Source: Streptomyces katrae
GTDB taxonomy: Bacteria; Actinomycetota; Actinomycetes; Streptomycetales; Streptomycetaceae
Direction of reading: 5' to 3'
DNA length: 8,498 bases
NCBI RefSeq assembly: GCF_000966975.1
Contig: NZ_JZWV01000735.1
Span: 1-8,498 of the forward strand
The notes beneath the pieces were generated by a model, which worked only from the letters and a program-made list of their open reading frames with translations, had not been told where the DNA came from and ran no database searches. Shown here piece by piece: positions 1-6,105 of the stretch. Made by a program: the position numbers and the translations under genes. Positions within the stretch are counted from its first letter, which is position 1. Every line of letters starts with the position of its first letter.

Positions 1-60
1 AGTCGGGGGCCGCCTCGCCGGGCATCCGGGCCGCCATGAGCGGCAATGGGTGCCATCCCG

Positions 61-215
61 CGCATCAGATCGCTACGCGCTCCTCTCGTTCCGGCGTCCG
101 TCGGCCGTCTGGCGCCGCTACCCGCACCACATGCCGATCAGAGAGGCATCCGGGGCCGGTGGGCGCAGCGGATCGCTACGCGCTGCCCAGGTCTCGGCGC
201 CTGCGGACCGTCTGG
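61..215. repeat. Imperfect direct duplication upstream of the regulator gene
   Basis: Segments 61-112 and 164-215 align without gaps at an offset of 103 bases, with about 40 of 52 positions identical by hand count. The core GATCGCTACGCGCT (68-81 and 171-184) is identical over 14 bases, and CCGTCTGG (105-112 and 208-215) follows at the same distance in both copies. A further shared GGCATCCGGG (21-30 and 146-155) and CATGCCG (130-136 and 223-229) lie at slightly different offsets, so the copies have drifted by small insertions or deletions. Because 103 is not a multiple of three the copies are in different frames, which argues against a repeated coding unit. A duplicated regulatory segment is possible but inferred. 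Confidence 0.7.
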
Positions 216-234
216 GGCTGGTCATGCCGCGGCC

Positions 235-251
235 TATAGGGCCGTCCTATA
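235..251 (+). promoter_or_regulatory. AT-rich inverted repeat, possible -10 region or operator
   Basis: TATAGG (235-240) and CCTATA (246-251) form a perfect 6-base inverted repeat around a 5-base spacer, in an otherwise very GC-rich stretch, ending 8 bases before the ATG at 260. TATATT at 248-253 resembles an actinobacterial -10 hexamer (TAnnnT), and a transcript starting about 7 bases later would begin at the ATG itself. I see no convincing -35 at 17-19 bases upstream. It could equally be an operator for the regulator's own product. Both readings are inference. Confidence 0.4.
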
Positions 252-259
252 TTTCGGGC

Positions 260-1480
260 ATGGAGCCCGAGCTGGACGTGTGGGTGCATCCCGAACTGCG
301 GGCGGCTGCGGCGGCCGAGGACTGGGCCGCTCTGTTGAGGGCGTGGCGGAAGTTGACGCGCAGCAGCCAGACCCGGCTCGGCGGGCTGCTCGGTCTGGCA
401 CAGTCCGACGTGTCCGCCATCGAGAACCGGCGGCGTGCGGTGACCTCGGTCGAGGTGCGGCAGCGGATCATCGACGGACTCGGCGTCCCCGTGGAACTGC
501 TCGGCGTCCGGCAGGAGGGGCTGCCGCTGCCCTCGCTCGTGCTGCCCGGGGTGGTGTCGGAGGCCGACGGTGAGCGGCTGGCCGGGGTGAGGAAGGGCGG
601 CCTGCGGCTGGATGCCGCTTCCGTGGATGCGATGGATGCGTTACTTGCCGCGCACCGCCGGGCCGAGGACACCGTGGGGTCGCGTGCCGTCGCGCCGCTG
701 GTCACCGCTCAGTTCAGGGCAGTGGCGGGGCTTCACGGGCAGGCCCGGGGGGCGCTCGCGGACCGGGTGGTGAGGCTGCTCGCCGAGTACGCGCAGTTCT
801 TGGCGTGGATGGCGCAGGATCAGGACAACGCGGCTGTGGCACTGGGGTGGTTCGACCGGTCGTATGACTGGGCGCTGGAGTCCGGTTACGGGGACATGGC
901 CGCCACCACCATGAGCATGAAGGCGCATCTGGCGTGGTCGGGCGGTGAGGGGCGGCGTTGCGCGCGGCTGGGCGAGGCCGCTGCGGCGACGGCGGGAGCG
1001 AGCGCGGCCACGCGGGCCATGGCGGTGCAGATGGCCGGACGGGGTTACGCGCTGGAGGGCGAGCGCGGCGCCGCGTATGCGCGGCTGGACGAGGCGCAGC
1101 GGATCATCGTGGACGCGGTGGACGCGCCGCCTTGGCTGTACTTCTACGGAGAGTCGTGGTTCGCGGCGCAGCGTGGCATGGCCGACCTGCACCTGAGGGA
1201 TTGGGACGGTGCCGTCGGGAACCTGACGGCCGGGCTGGCCGGTTTCACCCCGGCCTTCCGGCGGGACCGGGCCTGGTACGGGGCCTGCCTGGCCCACGCG
1301 TACGCGGGCGCCGGGGAGGCCGAAGCCGCCCTGACCACGGCGCTCGGCGTGGTCCGCGACGCCTCGGAGATCGGCCGGCCGCATGGCTGGACCGAGCTGC
1401 ACAGGGTGGGCGCCCTGCTGCTGCGCCGGGGGTCCCGCGAGGGCCGGACACTGGTGGACGCCCTCGCCGAGCTCGACTGA
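260..1480 (+). CDS. XRE-family helix-turn-helix regulator with helical-repeat C-terminus
   Basis: A 406-residue cytoplasmic protein. Residues about 22-81 form an XRE/Cro-type helix-turn-helix: W29-R-K-L is followed by Q37-T-R-L, and the recognition helix is around Q48-S-D-V-S-A-I-E-N-R-R-R59, the usual layout of this DNA-binding fold. From about residue 150 to the end the protein is alanine-rich and helical (for example a segment LGWFDRSYDWALESG), consistent with TPR-like repeats found in many Streptomyces XRE regulators and likely to sense a ligand or partner. I chose ATG 260 because the recognisable protein begins there. The frame is open back to 50, and ATG 224 (preceded by GGGG at 214-217) is an alternative. 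No Shine-Dalgarno precedes 260, so translation may be leaderless. Codon 128 (641-643) is TTA, read in Streptomyces by the bldA tRNA. Codons favour G at the third position more than ppk and pst, which favour C. The DNA target is unknown. Confidence 0.85.
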   Translation: MEPELDVWVHPELRAAAAAEDWAALLRAWRKLTRSSQTRLGGLLGLAQSDVSAIENRRRAVTSVEVRQRIIDGLGVPVELLGVRQEGLPLPSLVLPGVVSEADGERLAGVRKGGLRLDAASVDAMDALLAAHRRAEDTVGSRAVAPLVTAQFRAVAGLHGQARGALADRVVRLLAEYAQFLAWMAQDQDNAAVALGWFDRSYDWALESGYGDMAATTMSMKAHLAWSGGEGRRCARLGEAAAATAGASAATRAMAVQMAGRGYALEGERGAAYARLDEAQRIIVDAVDAPPWLYFYGESWFAAQRGMADLHLRDWDGAVGNLTAGLAGFTPAFRRDRAWYGACLAHAYAGAGEAEAALTTALGVVRDASEIGRPHGWTELHRVGALLLRRGSREGRTLVDALAELD

Positions 1481-1508
1481 GACGGGCCCGCACTGATCAA
1501 CTCGGGGC

Positions 1509-2153
1509 ATGAACCCCATCCTGCGAGCACTCGAGCGGTTCCACGCTGCCCGCCCCTGGGACCACAACGCCCATTACCACCCGTGGATCCTTCGGCAGCT
1601 GCCCAGACGGTTCGGCAGCGCCCTGGACGTCGGATCGGGCAGCGGGGACCTCGCCCGGCTCCTGGCCTCGCGGGCCGAAGCGGTGCACGGTGTCGACGTC
1701 GATGCCGCCATCGTCGCTCGCGCGCGGGAGCTCACCGCCCCGGCAGCCGCGGTGACCTTCACCCTCGGCGACGCGCTGGAGGAACTTCCCCCCGGCCCCC
1801 ACGACGTCATCACCTGTGTCGCCACCGTCCACCACATGCCGTTCGGCGACGCCCTCGCCTGCTTCCGACGGCACCTGGCGCCCGGCGGCCGTCTCGTCGT
1901 CGTCGGCCTCTTCCGCCCCCGGTCGTGGACCGACTACCTGATCGACGCCGCCGCCATCCCGGCGAACATCGCCATGGCCTGGATCAAGAACAAGGGCCGC
2001 CAGGCGCCGCGACCGGCCGCGATGACCGCCCCGACCCGCCCGGCGGACATGGCCTTCGCCGACATCGTCCGCGAGGCCCACCGGGTACTGCCCGGCGCGC
2101 GGCTGCGCCGGAGGCTGTTCTGGCGGTACACCCTGGTCTGGCACCACCCGTAG
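1509..2153 (+). CDS. Class I SAM-dependent methyltransferase
   Basis: A 214-residue soluble protein with a Rossmann-type methyltransferase fold. Motif I is D40-V-G-S-G-S-G-D47, the S-adenosylmethionine-binding glycine loop. D63 in the segment VHGVDVD is at the end of strand 2, where an acidic residue usually holds the ribose. G87-D88 and D99-V-I-T-C match the later motifs, and L123-A-P-G-G-R-L-V-V-V is the typical 'LkPGG' strand. The C-terminal third (about 138-214) is specific to the subfamily and presumably contacts the substrate, which cannot be named. ATG 1509 lies 28 bases after the regulator's stop; GGGG at 1504-1507 is too close to be a normal ribosome binding site, so initiation may be weak or coupled. 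Co-transcription with the regulator is plausible from direction and spacing only. Confidence 0.85.
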   Translation: MNPILRALERFHAARPWDHNAHYHPWILRQLPRRFGSALDVGSGSGDLARLLASRAEAVHGVDVDAAIVARARELTAPAAAVTFTLGDALEELPPGPHDVITCVATVHHMPFGDALACFRRHLAPGGRLVVVGLFRPRSWTDYLIDAAAIPANIAMAWIKNKGRQAPRPAAMTAPTRPADMAFADIVREAHRVLPGARLRRRLFWRYTLVWHHP

Positions 2154-2157
2154 CCGA

Positions 2158-2210
2158 CCGCCACCCACACGGCCGTACGGCGGCGGGGGGCCGGGAATCC
2201 TGTCCGTACG
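2158..2210. other. Palindromes in the spacer after the methyltransferase gene
   Basis: GCCGTACGGC at 2172-2181 is a perfect 10-base palindrome. Its core CCGTACG (2173-2179) recurs at 2204-2210, 31 bases on, or about three helical turns, which suits two operator half-sites on one face of the DNA. CCGCC (2158-2162) can also pair with GGCGG (2179-2183), giving a weak hairpin right after the stop codon that could assist termination. There is no T tract. No assigned protein; function is inference. Confidence 0.35.
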
Positions 2211-2221
2211 CGGAGTCTGGA

Positions 2222-2254
2222 AGCCATACGCCATTAACCGGGCATTCAGACGCG
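2222..2254 (+). promoter_or_regulatory. Possible degenerate PHO box upstream of ppk
   Basis: Three consecutive 11-base units can be read: AGCCATACGCC (2222-2232), ATTAACCGGGC (2233-2243) and ATTCAGACGCG (2244-2254). The last two keep the TT-A or TTCA core of the Streptomyces PhoP direct-repeat unit (about GTTCACC), as seen much more clearly ahead of pstS in this window. PhoP control of ppk is established in Streptomyces lividans and S. coelicolor, which makes the position reasonable. The match is poor, especially in the first unit, and I could not place a clear -10 downstream. Confidence 0.35.
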
Positions 2255-2346
2255 CTTGCGAACCTCCCGGCATGCAGCCCCGACTCCGCCTGACCGCGGA
2301 CACTTCCGACGCGCCTGTCCTCCCCCGTGCGCGGAAGAATGGAGTC

Positions 2347-4638
2347 ATGAGCCACCAGCCCAGCGCAGGCCCCACCGAGGTCCCCGCCCAGCACCCGTCT
2401 CACACCTCCGCCGCCGCCTCCACCGGCTCCAAAACACCGGCGAAGTCGCGCCTCGGCTCCATAGCCGCCCACCGCCCCCACACCGGGCCGGCCGCCACCG
2501 CCCGCGTCGGCCTCGATCCCGATCTCGACGCCGACCTCGACGCGTACGAGGACAAGGACGACGACGGGCAGCTGCCCGCCAACCGGTTCCTCGACCGCGA
2601 ACGCAGCTGGCTGGCCTTCAACGAGCGCGTCCTCGAGCTGGCCGAGGACCCCACCACCCCGCTCCTCGAACGCGCGAACTTCCTTGCGATCTTCGCCAGC
2701 AACCTCGACGAGTTCTTCATGGTCCGCGTCGCCGGCCTCAAGCGCCGCATCGCGACCGGCGTCGCCACCCGCTCGGCCTCCGGTCTGCAGCCCCGCGAGG
2801 TCCTCGACCTCATCTGGACCCGCTCCCGCGAGCTCATGGCCCGGCACGCCGCCTGCTACCAGCACGACATCGCCCCGCAGCTCGCCGAGGAGGGCATCCA
2901 CCTCATCCGGTGGCCCGACCTCACCGAGAAGGAGCAGGCACGCCTCTTCACCCTGTTCCGCAACCAGATCTTCCCGGTGCTCACCCCGCTGGCCGTGGAC
3001 CCCGCGCACCCCTTCCCCTACATCTCCGGCCTGTCCCTGAACCTGGCCGTCGTCGTGCGCAACCCCGTCAGCGGGCACCGCCACTTCGCCCGCGTCAAGG
3101 TGCCGCCGCTGCTCTCCCGCTTCCTGGAGGCCTCCCCGCAGCGCTACGTCCCGCTGGAGGACGTCATCGCCGCGCACCTGGAGGAGCTGTTCCCCGGCAT
3201 GGAGGTGCTCGCGCACCACATGTTCCGCGTGACCCGCAACGAGGACCTGGAGGTGGAGGAGGACGACGCCGAGAACCTCCTCCAGGCGCTGGAGAAGGAG
3301 CTCATGCGGCGCCGCTTCGGCCCGCCCGTGCGCCTGGAGGTCGAGGAGTCCATCGACCCCGGCGTCCTGGACCTGCTGGTGCAGGAGCTGAAGGTCTCCG
3401 CCGCCGAGGTGTACCCGCTGCCCGGCCCCCTCGACCTGACGGCCCTCTTCGGGATCTCCTCCCTCGACCGGCCCGAGCTGAAGTACCCCAAGTTCGTCGC
3501 CGGCACCCACCGTGACCTCGCCGAGGTCGAGTCCGCCTCCGCGCCCGACATCTTCGCCGCGCTGCGCGAACGCGACGTGCTGCTCCACCACCCGTACGAC
3601 AGCTTCTCGACCTCCGTGCAGGCCTTCCTGGAACAGGCCGCCGCCGACCCGGACGTCCTCGCGATCAAGCAGACGCTGTACCGCACCTCCGGCGACTCCC
3701 CCATCGTCGACGCCCTCATCGACGCCGCCGAGTCCGGCAAGCAGGTCCTCGTACTCGTCGAGATCAAGGCCCGCTTCGACGAGCAGGCCAACATCAAGTG
3801 GGCGCGCAAGCTGGAGGAGTCCGGCTGCCACGTCGTCTACGGCCTGGTCGGCCTCAAGACCCACTGCAAGCTGTCGCTCGTGGTCCGCCAGGAGGGGGAG
3901 ACCCTCCGCCGCTACAGCCACGTCGGCACCGGCAACTACCACCCCAAGACCGCCCGCCTGTACGAGGACCTCGGCCTGCTCACCGCCGACCCGCAGGTCG
4001 GCGCGGACCTCTCCGACCTGTTCAACCGGCTCTCCGGCTACTCCCGCCGCGAGACCTACCGCCGGCTGCTGACCGCCCCGAAGTCCCTGCGCGACGGGCT
4101 GATATCGCGCATCGACAAGGAGGCCGACCACCACCGGTCCGGCCGCCCGGCGTCCGTCCGGCTGAAGATGAACTCGATCGTCGACGAGGCCCTGATCGAC
4201 GCCCTCTACCGGGCCTCCCAGGTGGGCGTCCCGATCGACATCTGGGTGCGCGGCATCTGCGCCGTGCGCCCGGGGGTCCCGGGGCTGTCGGAGAACATCC
4301 GGGTCCGCTCGATCCTCGGCCGCTTCCTGGAACACTCCCGGGTCTTCGCCTTCGGCAACGGCGGCGAGCCCGAGGTGTGGATCGGCAGCGCCGACATGAT
4401 GCACCGCAACCTCGACCGCCGCATCGAGGCACTGGTCCGGGTCACCGACCCCGGTCACCGCGCGGCACTGGACCGGATGCTGGAGACGGGCATGTCCGAC
4501 GCCACCTCCTCCTGGCACCTGGGCCCGGACGGCGAATGGACCCGGCACAGCACCGACGCCGACGGCCAGCCGCTGCGGCACGTACAGGAGATGCTCATAG
4601 ACGCCCGGAGGCGCCGGCGTGGCTCAGCCAAACCATGA
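2347..4638 (+). CDS. ppk: Polyphosphate kinase 1 (PPK1)
   Basis: A 763-residue enzyme that transfers the gamma phosphate of ATP to a growing inorganic polyphosphate chain, reversibly. Residues 81 onward match the PPK1 N-terminal domain (F81-L-D-R-E-R-S-W; S-N119-L-D-E-F-F-M-V-R, with the Asn of the ATP site), then the head domain and two phospholipase-D-like C-terminal domains. Catalytic elements are present: R446 in TLYRT and R476 in ARFDE, spaced 30 as in E. coli R375 and R405; H525 in the SHVGTGNYH segment, equivalent to the phosphorylated H435 of E. coli; H663 in LEHSRV, equivalent to H592. The first 80 residues are extra relative to the E. coli enzyme: Pro/Ser/Ala-rich, then an acidic stretch around residues 57-78. 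ATG 2347 is chosen because GGAAG (2333-2337) lies 9 bases upstream and GGAG (2341-2344) closer still; ATG 2272 is in frame but lacks a good site. The 3' end overlaps the CHAD gene by 20 bases, so the two are probably co-transcribed and coupled. Confidence 0.97.
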   Translation: MSHQPSAGPTEVPAQHPSHTSAAASTGSKTPAKSRLGSIAAHRPHTGPAATARVGLDPDLDADLDAYEDKDDDGQLPANRFLDRERSWLAFNERVLELAEDPTTPLLERANFLAIFASNLDEFFMVRVAGLKRRIATGVATRSASGLQPREVLDLIWTRSRELMARHAACYQHDIAPQLAEEGIHLIRWPDLTEKEQARLFTLFRNQIFPVLTPLAVDPAHPFPYISGLSLNLAVVVRNPVSGHRHFARVKVPPLLSRFLEASPQRYVPLEDVIAAHLEELFPGMEVLAHHMFRVTRNEDLEVEEDDAENLLQALEKELMRRRFGPPVRLEVEESIDPGVLDLLVQELKVSAAEVYPLPGPLDLTALFGISSLDRPELKYPKFVAGTHRDLAEVESASAPDIFAALRERDVLLHHPYDSFSTSVQAFLEQAAADPDVLAIKQTLYRTSGDSPIVDALIDAAESGKQVLVLVEIKARFDEQANIKWARKLEESGCHVVYGLVGLKTHCKLSLVVRQEGETLRRYSHVGTGNYHPKTARLYEDLGLLTADPQVGADLSDLFNRLSGYSRRETYRRLLTAPKSLRDGLISRIDKEADHHRSGRPASVRLKMNSIVDEALIDALYRASQVGVPIDIWVRGICAVRPGVPGLSENIRVRSILGRFLEHSRVFAFGNGGEPEVWIGSADMMHRNLDRRIEALVRVTDPGHRAALDRMLETGMSDATSSWHLGPDGEWTRHSTDADGQPLRHVQEMLIDARRRRRGSAKP
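4607..4611 (+). promoter_or_regulatory. Shine-Dalgarno for the CHAD gene, inside ppk
   Basis: GGAGG ends 7 bases before the GTG at 4619, an ideal distance, and decides that start. It lies within the last codons of ppk, where it contributes to the run of five arginines near the PPK C-terminus. The overlap predicts that ribosomes finishing ppk help load the CHAD start. Confidence 0.85.
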
Positions 4639-5575
4639 CCCGACCGCAGGTGACGTGCTCGGCGTGTACCTGCGTTCCCAGGCCACCGCTTTCCTGCGCG
4701 CGCTGCGCCTGCACGACGCAGGCGCGGCGGGCGCGGGGGGCGGCGGCCCCGACGCCGGGGCGGAGGCCGAGGCGGCGCACGGCCTGCGGGGGGCCGCGCG
4801 CCGCATCGCCTCGTCCCTGAGCACCTTCCGGGCCGTCACGCAGGCGGCCTGGGCGGACCCGCTGCGCAGCGAGCTCGTCTGGCTCTCCTCCACCCTGGCG
4901 GACGAGCACGCGTACGCGGCCCGGCTGTCCCGCCTGATGGAGGCCCTGCAACGGCTCTCGGCCTCCCCGGAGGTCCCGGCCCCGCGCGGCAGCGCCTCGG
5001 GCGCGCTGACGGTGGGCTCGGCGCGCGCGGGCGCCCTGCTGGAACGCCAGCTCACCCTGGCCCGGACCCGTGCGCACTCGGCGACCCTCCAGGCGCTCGG
5101 CTCGGCACGCTTCCACGCGGTCGCGGACGCGGTGGCGGTCCTCGCCTCGGAGGTCCCGCTGGACCCGGTGGCGGCCACCGGTCCCCTGCACGACGTCCTC
5201 ACCCCGCTCGCGGCGGCGGCCCGGACCCGCCTGGAGACGGCGGTCGCCGCCCTCCCCGCCACCGACGCCTCCGCCCCGTACTCGGCCCACGCGGACGCCG
5301 CCTGGCACGAGGTGCGCCGCCTGCTGCGCGTGCACCGCTACGCGCAGGAGGCCCTGGGGGAGGACTCCCCGCGCCTGGCGGCGGCGAGCGAGGCCCTGAA
5401 CCAGCACCGCGACGCCTCGGAGGCGGCCACCGCCTCGGCCACGGCGGCCCGCACCCCCCGCATCGCCCCGGCGACGGCCTACGCCCTGGGCGTCCTCCAC
5501 GCCGACCAACGCCACGCGGTGGAGGCGAGCCGCCTCACCTTCCACAGCCTGTGGGAACCGGCGGCGGTGTCCTGA
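4619..5575 (+). CDS. CHAD-domain protein, probable polyphosphate binder
   Basis: A 318-residue, alanine- and arginine-rich all-helical protein with the two-fold CHAD (conserved histidine alpha-helical domain) pattern. The first half carries H54-G-L-R57-G-A-A-R61-R62, corresponding to the usual H-x-x-R-x-x-x-R-R motif; the second half carries H230-E-V-R233-R234 followed by R-V-H-R-Y-A. CHAD domains are established polyphosphate-binding modules, using a basic surface, and some localise to polyphosphate granules. Placement directly after ppk with a 20-base overlap fits a role in handling PPK1's product. Residues 34-48 are a Gly/Ala-rich loop between the first two helices. The first motif lacks the third arginine usual after the RR pair (an alanine is there), so the N-terminal half may bind more weakly. 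No signal peptide or membrane segment is seen. GTG 4619 is fixed by GGAGG at 4607-4611. Whether it regulates PPK, protects chains or organises granules is unknown. Confidence 0.85.
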   Translation: MAQPNHDPTAGDVLGVYLRSQATAFLRALRLHDAGAAGAGGGGPDAGAEAEAAHGLRGAARRIASSLSTFRAVTQAAWADPLRSELVWLSSTLADEHAYAARLSRLMEALQRLSASPEVPAPRGSASGALTVGSARAGALLERQLTLARTRAHSATLQALGSARFHAVADAVAVLASEVPLDPVAATGPLHDVLTPLAAAARTRLETAVAALPATDASAPYSAHADAAWHEVRRLLRVHRYAQEALGEDSPRLAAASEALNQHRDASEAATASATAARTPRIAPATAYALGVLHADQRHAVEASRLTFHSLWEPAAVS

Positions 5576-5594
5576 GGGGGGCGGGGTCCGACCT

Positions 5595-5693
5595 GGGCGG
5601 TCTCGGAGCGGCCTCGGGGGCTTGACAGGCCGGCCCGGCGCGGAAGGACGATGAGAGCGAGGGGAAACCCTCATCCCTTCCCTGAGACCGCCC
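5595..5693. other. Possible three-stem structured RNA or terminator after the CHAD gene
   Basis: Starting 20 bases after the CHAD stop, GGGCGGTCTC (5595-5604) is perfectly complementary to GAGACCGCCC (5684-5693), a 10-base closing stem. Inside it lie two hairpins: CGGCCT (5609-5614) with AGGCCG (5627-5632), and a longer one in which GGAAGG (5642-5647) pairs with CCTTCC (5676-5681) and GATGAG (5650-5655) with CTCATC (5670-5675), separated by a 2-base bulge at 5648-5649. That is 28 pairs in 99 bases arranged as a three-way junction. There is no T tract, but Streptomyces terminators often lack one. It could end the ppk-CHAD transcript, stabilise its 3' end or be an independent RNA; I recognise no known family. 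The strand is undetermined. Confidence 0.45.
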
Positions 5694-5701
5694 CACCGGG
5701 A

Positions 5702-5731
5702 CCCCGGCCTCCCCCGGCCTCCCCCGGCCCC
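5702..5731. repeat. Three 10-base GC-rich tandem repeats
   Basis: CCCCGGCCTC occurs at 5702-5711 and 5712-5721, with a third copy differing by one base at 5722-5731. This lies in a proline-codon-like, GC-saturated stretch of the CHAD-pstS gap. A shorter 10-base-period pair, CACCGGCG at 5759-5766 and 5769-5776, follows. Slippage-generated low-complexity DNA is the simplest explanation. Confidence 0.75.
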
Positions 5732-5735
5732 GCCC

Positions 5736-5749
5736 GGCGGCGCTCCGCC
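5736..5749. terminator. Short GC hairpin, possible terminator
   Basis: GGCGG (5736-5740) and CCGCC (5745-5749) form a 5-pair stem with a CGCT loop. A second small hairpin, GCCCG (5828-5832) with CGGGC (5836-5840), has a 3-base loop. Both are short, and such stems are common by chance at this GC content, so a role in isolating pstS from the upstream operon is only possible. Confidence 0.25.
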
Positions 5750-5852
5750 CCATCCCGCACCGGCGGGCACCGGCGAGATCCAGCCACCCCCGCCCCGTCA
5801 TCCGGAGCAGCCCCGCGAGACGCCCCGGCCCGCTCCGGGCAAGGTCACGGCC

Positions 5853-5896
5853 CCATAACGGGCGGATAACGCCCGCTTAATCCCAGGTACAAACCC
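5853..5896 (+). promoter_or_regulatory. Upstream block of 11-base periodic repeats with an inverted repeat
   Basis: Four units of 11 bases can be read: CCATAACGGGC (5853-5863), GGATAACGCCC (5864-5874), GCTTAATCCCA (5875-5885) and GGTACAAACCC (5886-5896). The first two share ATAACG exactly 11 bases apart, and an A-rich centre followed by C/G recurs throughout. The same region holds a perfect inverted repeat, CGGGCG (5859-5864) and CGCCCG (5870-5875). The 11-base period is that of PhoP direct-repeat units, but the sequences lack the TTCA core, so this may be an accessory PhoP site or the site of another regulator. It lies 28 bases upstream of the clear PHO box. Confidence 0.4.
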
Positions 5897-5924
5897 CCCC
5901 ATCCGCACCCGTCCGTCCGCCACG

Positions 5925-5946
5925 GTTCACCATCCGTTCACCAACC
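5925..5946 (+). promoter_or_regulatory. PHO box (PhoP binding site) of pstS
   Basis: Two adjacent 11-base direct repeats, GTTCACCATCC (5925-5935) and GTTCACCAACC (5936-5946), differ at one base and match the Streptomyces PhoP direct-repeat consensus (about GTTCACC plus four bases). They lie just upstream of the likely -35 of pstS, the expected place for an activator. This predicts that pstS and the genes behind it are switched on by PhoR-PhoP when phosphate is scarce. Flanking units on either side are too degenerate to call. Confidence 0.9.
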
Positions 5947-5950
5947 CCCG

Positions 5951-5979
5951 TCGACCCCGTCACCTGTTCTGCCTAATTT
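5951..5979 (+). promoter_or_regulatory. Likely pstS promoter
   Basis: TCGACC (5951-5956) matches four of six bases of the TTGACA -35, and TAATTT (5974-5979) fits the actinobacterial TAnnnT -10, with a 17-base spacer. The PHO box ends 4 bases before the -35, as expected for an activated promoter. Transcription would begin near 5986, leaving a leader of about 120 bases before pstS. This is read from pattern only. Confidence 0.55.
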
Positions 5980-5985
5980 CGGTAG

Positions 5986-6095
5986 CGCACGGTGCGAGCC
6001 GAACGAGAAAGAGCGGCACCGCACCCCACCGATCACGTAGTCCTCTTCGCACGCCGCCCCGATTCAGAAAGCGGCCGGCGGCTCCCCGGAAGGAA
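5986..6095 (+). other. pstS mRNA leader with stem-loops and ribosome binding site
   Basis: CGCAC (5986-5990) and GTGCG (5992-5996) are inverted repeats with a single-base centre, and GGTGCG (5991-5996) can instead pair with CGCACC (6020-6025), so two folds compete near the predicted 5' end. GCCGCC (6053-6058) pairs with GGCGGC (6077-6082), ending 5 bases before the Shine-Dalgarno stretch GGAAGGAA (6088-6095). I recognise no riboswitch class. A stem at the 5' end could protect the message from decay; that is inference. Confidence 0.4.
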
Positions 6096-6105
6096 CACCC
6101 GAACA

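Noticed and set aside
50..259. 70-codon upstream extension of the regulator
   Set aside because: The recognisable protein begins around 260, the extension has no ribosome binding site at 50 and it runs through the imperfect duplication.
1984..4581. 865-codon open frame on the minus strand
   Set aside because: It lies antisense across ppk and part of the methyltransferase gene. Its composition (Gly/Val/Asp/Glu repeats without domains) is that of a shadow frame created by third-position GC bias.
5595..5693. tRNA gene suggested by the cloverleaf-like folding
   Set aside because: Only two inner hairpins, a 10-pair closing stem, no T-loop or D-loop sequence signatures and no anticodon arm of normal size.
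4595..5770. 391-codon minus-strand open frame over the CHAD gene
   Set aside because: Low-complexity Arg/Gly/Pro-rich product antisense to a recognisable CHAD protein with a strong ribosome binding site; no domain seen.
5702..5776. CRISPR-like array
   Set aside because: The repeats are 8-10 bases, directly tandem or nearly so and without spacers; this is slippage-type low-complexity DNA.
5992..6105. 38-codon N-terminal extension of PstS from ATG 5992
   Set aside because: It would bury the signal peptide behind a charged segment. GTG 6106 with GGAAGGAA upstream gives a standard lipoprotein signal, and the predicted transcript starts near 5986.
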